Source: Promethearchaeota archaeon
GTDB taxonomy: Archaea; Asgardarchaeota; Lokiarchaeia; Sigynarchaeales; SOKP01
DNA length: 10,232 nucleotides
Direction of reading: 5' to 3'
Assembly (NCBI GenBank): GCA_016839655.1
Contig: JAEOTW010000282.1
Location: 1-10,232 of the forward strand
The notes under the pieces are model-generated. The model was not told the origin of the DNA. It saw nothing but the letters and a program-made list of their open reading frames with translations, and ran no database searches. The position numbers and the translations under genes are program-made. Positions 7,411 through 10,232 of the stretch are shown here, one piece after another. Each line of letters begins with the position of its first letter. Position 1 is the stretch's first letter.

Positions 7411-7426
7411 ATTTTTTATAAAAAAT
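7411..7426. terminator. bidirectional oligo-T/oligo-A terminator between convergent genes
   Basis: ATTTTTTATAAAAAAT is a perfect 16-base palindrome 35 bases after the DUF1667 stop. It gives a T6 run on the plus strand and a T6 run on the minus strand. Further A-runs at 7448-7453 (T on the minus strand) could end the convergent minus-strand gene. The rest of the 169-base spacer (7377-7545) is AT-rich with no gene. Confidence 0.5.
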
Positions 7427-7545
7427 TAAAATAGTGATTATTTTAGTAAAAAATATCTATTTAATAATCTAATCGTCTAAAACAATGACTTTATAATATT
7501 TTTGGATTAGGAATAAGTTATTTGTATTAATTTTTTAAATTTACT

Positions 7546-9027
7546 CTAATCCTGTTTAAATTTCTTGCCTTCTTGATATCCTGTTCCGATTATTTCACCA
7601 ATTTTATAATAACGATTATCTAATGAGTAGATAATTGGATCTAATTTTATCATATCTCCAATTATCTCGCCTTCTTCATTTTTAATCACATGATCTTCAT
7701 TAATATAAGATTCTACAACATCTCCAACAAAAATCTGCCTATGTTGAATTGAGAATTCCTTGACAACTTTACATTCTAAATTCACAGGGCATTCTCGAAT
7801 CATGGGTGCCGTTTTCAGGTCACCATAGAAAATATTAAACAGTTGTGATTTATCCACGTCTTTTCCAGATGCTAATCCGCAATAATCAGTTTTTACAAGA
7901 AGTTGAGTTGTTGGAAAATTAATACTAAAGGTTCCTTGTTCAAGAATTCCTTGATTTGTATAATGATTTTGACCTGATGAAATGTAAACAAGTGGAGGTT
8001 TAATACCCATGATTCCAACGTCTCCCAATGTCTCAAAATTAGGGCGGTTATTAACAAGAGCCCCAGCAAGAATGATCGGGACAGGATAAACTAAAGGAAT
8101 TTTTCCAAATTTAACTTTCTCGGTAGAGGATAATGTTTTTAGGAAGAAGTTATCTATTTGATTTATTAACCAACTTTTCAAAGGATCTTGAATTGGAACT
8201 TTTTTAAGATCTATTGGATCTTCATAACGAACTGTAATTAACTTATTGACATTTTTAGCCCGATAAACAAACGGGCAGTGGTAATATAGATTTAATGGAT
8301 AATTGTAATCAAAAGGAAGTTCATAAAGTTCATTTCTTTCCAAGATCGAGAGAATCACACCTGATAAAACTGCTTGATGAATGAAAATAGCATAGAGGTA
8401 GTTCTTATTGTAATAATCTTTAAAACATTGTTCATTATATAATTCTTTATAAGAATTCCACCATGATTGAAGTAGTCCTTTCTCTGGTCTAGTAATTAAA
8501 CAACCCGCATTAAAGTAAGGTCGAAGTTTGTTATGATCTACATGTGTTTTCATTGGAAAAATCTGTTCTTTCGATATATTGCATTTTTGATACACTAGTT
8601 CCCAAAATGGATCTATTGGTTCATCATAAAATGACCCAATATTAGTGTGATGAACTGGTCGAAAACCTAAATTCTTATCATTATCTAAAAGAAAGTGTTT
8701 TGGCTCATTAAAAATAATTGTATTTGAACCAAGCCATGCAAGAAGTTTTGTTTTTTCTTTTGCTAATAATTCAGCATTTACAGCAGCAAGAACTTGGGTT
8801 ATAAAGGGAAATTTTGGCTCACCTTCTGTTGAAAAAGGAATAAGATCAACATTTAGTGATAAAAATAAATTTTTCATCTCATTAGCAACGTTTTCTTCCG
8901 ATTTTGGAATTAACACCCAAATCGGATAAGCTGATAAAGATTCTCCAAATTCACGAATACTTGCTGCAAGGATTAAATCTTTTGGGTCTGAGCAATCAGA
9001 GAGATAAGCAAAAATTAATTTTTCCAT
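7546..9027 (-). CDS. fusion of a glycosyltransferase-like domain with a flavoredoxin-type flavin reductase domain
   Basis: 493 residues. Residues ~305-493 form a full DIM6/NTAB flavin reductase domain of the flavoredoxin type (YPVPIILAGALVNNRPNF at 314-331, PPLVYISSGQNHYT at 344-357, DYCGLASGKDVDKSQLF at 381-397, ECPVNLECK at 412-420), which binds FMN and commonly shuttles electrons in anaerobes. Residues 1-~300 are not firmly recognised. Their pattern (AWLGSNTIIF at 97-106, FRPVH at 122-126, PYFNAGCLITRP at 170-181, HQAVLSG at 217-223, FDYNYPLN at 239-246) resembles a nucleotide-sugar transferase A fold, with GSN where a DxD metal motif would be expected. No Met, GTG or TTG codon lies at the junction (LSSTEKVKFGK, 299-309), so this is one protein and not two genes. 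No membrane segment is seen. It is transcribed alone, convergent with the GlpA cassette. Confident for the C-terminal domain; the N-terminal assignment is tentative. Confidence 0.8.
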   Translation of the reverse strand: MEKLIFAYLSDCSDPKDLILAASIREFGESLSAYPIWVLIPKSEENVANEMKNLFLSLNVDLIPFSTEGEPKFPFITQVLAAVNAELLAKEKTKLLAWLGSNTIIFNEPKHFLLDNDKNLGFRPVHHTNIGSFYDEPIDPFWELVYQKCNISKEQIFPMKTHVDHNKLRPYFNAGCLITRPEKGLLQSWWNSYKELYNEQCFKDYYNKNYLYAIFIHQAVLSGVILSILERNELYELPFDYNYPLNLYYHCPFVYRAKNVNKLITVRYEDPIDLKKVPIQDPLKSWLINQIDNFFLKTLSSTEKVKFGKIPLVYPVPIILAGALVNNRPNFETLGDVGIMGIKPPLVYISSGQNHYTNQGILEQGTFSINFPTTQLLVKTDYCGLASGKDVDKSQLFNIFYGDLKTAPMIRECPVNLECKVVKEFSIQHRQIFVGDVVESYINEDHVIKNEEGEIIGDMIKLDPIIYSLDNRYYKIGEIIGTGYQEGKKFKQD

Positions 9028-9060
9028 CCAAAAACTACGCTCACATCACTTGATTTTTAA

Positions 9061-9076
9061 ATAAATATATATATAA
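9061..9076 (-). promoter_or_regulatory. candidate TATA box for the flavin reductase fusion gene
   Basis: On the minus strand this AT alternation reads TTATATATATATTTAT, about 35-50 bases before ATG 9027. A start 25 bases downstream gives a leader of about 10-15 bases, consistent with the lack of a clear ribosome site. Confidence 0.45.
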
Positions 9077-9289
9077 TAATAAGTAATTAAATTAACCTGG
9101 TGAATTAAATTCATTAATGAATATTATGACTCAACGGGATAATGAACTTATTCTTCTAGTTTAATCTTCTTTATTTCATAAATTTATACTTGAAAAACTC
9201 CATATAGATCTCCAACAATCGCATATTGAGCCCAATTAAAGAGGGAAGCATTTAGACTTTTTTTTAATTTTCACATTTTTCATTTTACT

Positions 9290-9300
9290 AAAATATTTAA
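9290..9300 (+). promoter_or_regulatory. candidate TATA box for the zinc-ribbon gene
   Basis: AAAATATTTAA lies about 70 bases before TTG 9369, giving a leader of about 40-45 bases that would include the ribosome site at 9358. Confidence 0.35.
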
Positions 9301-9315
9301 AATCTAACTTAGATT
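9301..9315. repeat. 15-base inverted repeat next to the zinc-ribbon promoter
   Basis: AATCTAA-C-TTAGATT has perfect 7-base arms around a single C and lies immediately after the candidate TATA box. The position fits a repressor operator, but short AT-rich palindromes also arise by chance. Confidence 0.4.
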
Positions 9316-9357
9316 AAATTGTTAAAAAAATTTGAAATAAATTTTAAAAAAATCATA

Positions 9358-9361
9358 GGAG
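9358..9361 (+). promoter_or_regulatory. ribosome binding site supporting the TTG start at 9369
   Basis: GGAG lies seven bases before TTG 9369. It sits in a small inverted repeat (ATAGG/CCTAT, 9355-9367) that could weakly pair over the site. Confidence 0.6.
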
Positions 9362-9368
9362 ACCTATT

Positions 9369-9713
9369 TTGTCAGAATTCGAACAAAAAGTATTGAAATT
9401 ACTTGAAGAAATTAATACTAAACTGGATAAAGTACTGAAAGTTGAGCCTACAACAGTAAGTTCAGCTCCAGCGACTTCAGCTGAATCTTCTCCCGCTGCT
9501 ATAACTGTCAAACCATCGGCTATAGTTGATAAGCAAGAGGAAGAAGCACGAATGGAAGAGAAGCCTCAAGTTGAAGGAAGAAGAATCTGTCCCGAATGTG
9601 GTAGCACCGCGTTTGCCACGCATGAGGACCGAAGCCAAGTTTTACATCAAATGGGAGGCGTAAAGATTTATGCCAAAAAATATATCTGCAAAAGTTGTGG
9701 ATACGAATATTAA
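9369..9713 (+). CDS. coiled-coil and zinc-ribbon protein, function unknown
   Basis: 114 residues. Residues 2-24 form a heptad-rich amphipathic helix (VLKLLEEINTKLDKVL), which suggests a short coiled coil. Residues 27-70 are a disordered linker rich in Ala, Ser, Pro and Glu. Residues 72-114 are a zinc ribbon with CPECG (C74, C77) and CKSCG (C107, C110) around the segment HQMGGVKIYAKKYI. Zinc ribbons of this kind bind nucleic acid or protein partners; the coiled coil suggests oligomerisation. No enzyme motif is visible. It starts at TTG with a ribosome site seven bases upstream, stands alone between its own promoter and an oligo-T terminator, and is divergent from the flavin reductase fusion. 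The linker codons are richer in GC than the surroundings. I do not recognise a named family. Confidence 0.8.
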   Translation: MSEFEQKVLKLLEEINTKLDKVLKVEPTTVSSAPATSAESSPAAITVKPSAIVDKQEEEARMEEKPQVEGRRICPECGSTAFATHEDRSQVLHQMGGVKIYAKKYICKSCGYEY

Positions 9714-9776
9714 ATCTCTCCATTTTTTACTTAAGTTAATTAATTAAATTAATGAGCGTTAACAATACATTTAGTC

Positions 9777-9794
9777 TTTTTTTTATTTTTTTTA
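9777..9794 (+). terminator. oligo-T terminator after the zinc-ribbon gene
   Basis: A nearly unbroken T stretch, about 64 bases past the stop at 9713, interrupted only by single A residues. It is a typical archaeal factor-independent termination signal. The remainder of the 217-base spacer (9714-9930) is AT-rich; the 16-base palindrome TATTTTTATAAAAATA at 9813-9828 may be a TATA element for the next gene. Confidence 0.5.
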
Positions 9795-9930
9795 TCATTC
9801 GATTAAACGCGATATTTTTATAAAAATACTTATTATTAAACCTTTAAGTTAGATTTTTAATTTCTTCATACTTTTAATTCTTAATTAGAAAAATAATAAC
9901 GGACGTGCGGTGTACATTTAAATTCCTCAG

Positions 9931-10232
9931 ATGCGAGTAAATAAGTGGGTTCAGTATATTAAAAACTTTATTCTAAATAATTTTACAAATAAGAGTATTC
10001 CCTACTCTGCTCAAATTGAACTGACTCTACGTTGTAATGGGAAGTGTCCATTTTGCTCTATTCATTCTTTACCCGAATCTATTTTGGGTACTGATATGAC
10101 TACTAACCAAATAAAATATTTAATTGATCAAATCGATGAATTAGGGGCACTCTCACTTTCGTTTACTGGAGGCGAACCGACATTAAGAAAGGATTTACCT
10201 GAATTAATTTATTACACTGGAGTAATACACGA
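9931..10232 (+). CDS. radical SAM protein, 5' part only (cut by the window end)
   Basis: The first 100 codons are present. C35, C39 and C42 (LRCNGKCPFC) form the CX3CX2C motif that holds the radical SAM [4Fe-4S] cluster, and FTGGEPTLRKDL at 78-89 is the GGEP motif that binds S-adenosylmethionine. Before the cluster is a short basic N-terminus (KWVQYIKNFILNNFTNKS) typical of MoaA/SPASM-type enzymes. ATG 9931 is the first in-frame start but has no ribosome site, so a leaderless or near-leaderless transcript is possible. The reaction cannot be told, because the C-terminal substrate domain lies outside the window. Candidates include peptide-modifying, cofactor-making and lipid-modifying enzymes. 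Confidence 0.85.
   Translation, partial: MRVNKWVQYIKNFILNNFTNKSIPYSAQIELTLRCNGKCPFCSIHSLPESILGTDMTTNQIKYLIDQIDELGALSLSFTGGEPTLRKDLPELIYYTGVIH

Larger units (their letters stand above)
9028..9368. other. 341-base divergent intergenic region without a convincing gene
   Basis: It holds the minus-strand promoter (9061-9076), the perfect palindrome ATTCATTAATGAAT (9109-9122), a 12-codon open frame (9126-9164) without a ribosome site, a less AT-rich patch (about 9205-9250), a T8 run near 9258-9265, and the plus-strand promoter, inverted repeat and ribosome site near 9290-9367. I see no tRNA or known riboswitch. Confidence 0.6.

Noticed and set aside
9126..9164. 12-codon open frame (MTQRDNELILLV) in the divergent spacer
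   Set aside because: It is very short, has no ribosome site, and its length is expected by chance.
9355..9367. ATAGG-AGA-CCTAT hairpin over the zinc-ribbon ribosome site
   Set aside because: A five-pair stem with a three-base loop is too weak to support a regulatory switch by itself; noted in the ribosome-site entry only.
9520..9723. Minus-strand frame of 67 codons over the zinc-ribbon gene
   Set aside because: It lies opposite the CxxC zinc ribbon, which has clear motifs and a ribosome site on the plus strand.

Overview
The window is AT-rich (about one third GC by eye) and has archaeal features: A/T-rich TATA-like boxes about 30-60 bases before several starts, oligo-T terminators, and TTG starts (4191 and 9369) fixed by Shine-Dalgarno-like sites. 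A small longin/roadblock-like protein beside a tail-anchored-like protein, mixed with anaerobic flavin and Fe-S redox genes, suggests an Asgard (Lokiarchaeia-like) archaeon. That placement is inference; no rRNA or other marker gene is present.

Region 1 (21-3058, minus strand) is a two-gene operon. A GlcD-type FAD oxidase fused to a two-cluster ferredoxin domain comes first. A LarA-family nickel-pincer racemase follows, coupled by a 4-base ATGA overlap. The simplest reading is interconversion of 2-hydroxyacid enantiomers (lactate is the prototype) followed by oxidation to the 2-oxoacid, with electrons passed through the Fe-S clusters to an unseen acceptor.

Region 2 (3168-4052, plus strand) holds two short genes: the longin-like protein, and a 106-residue protein whose only hydrophobic segment is its last 21 residues.

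Region 3 (4191-7376, plus strand) is a tight three-gene cassette: a GlpA-like FAD dehydrogenase with a C-terminal BFD-type [2Fe-2S] domain, a pyridine-nucleotide-disulfide-type FAD oxidoreductase, and a small four-cysteine DUF1667 protein. The set matches the anaerobic glycerol-3-phosphate dehydrogenase cassette I recall from Thermotoga and Thermococcales. No glycerol kinase lies in the window.

Region 4 (7546-9027, minus strand) is one gene encoding a flavoredoxin-type flavin reductase domain behind a ~300-residue domain that resembles a glycosyltransferase A fold without its metal-binding aspartates. This is the most unusual gene here. A 341-base divergent intergenic region with palindromes and a T-run follows.

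Region 5 (9369-10232, plus strand) holds a coiled-coil/zinc-ribbon protein, an oligo-T terminator, and the first 100 codons of a radical SAM protein cut by the window end.

I found no tRNA, rRNA, CRISPR array, insertion sequence or clear defence system. The content is mainly anaerobic hydroxyacid and polyol-phosphate oxidation, plus a small set of genes reminiscent of Asgard membrane-associated proteins.
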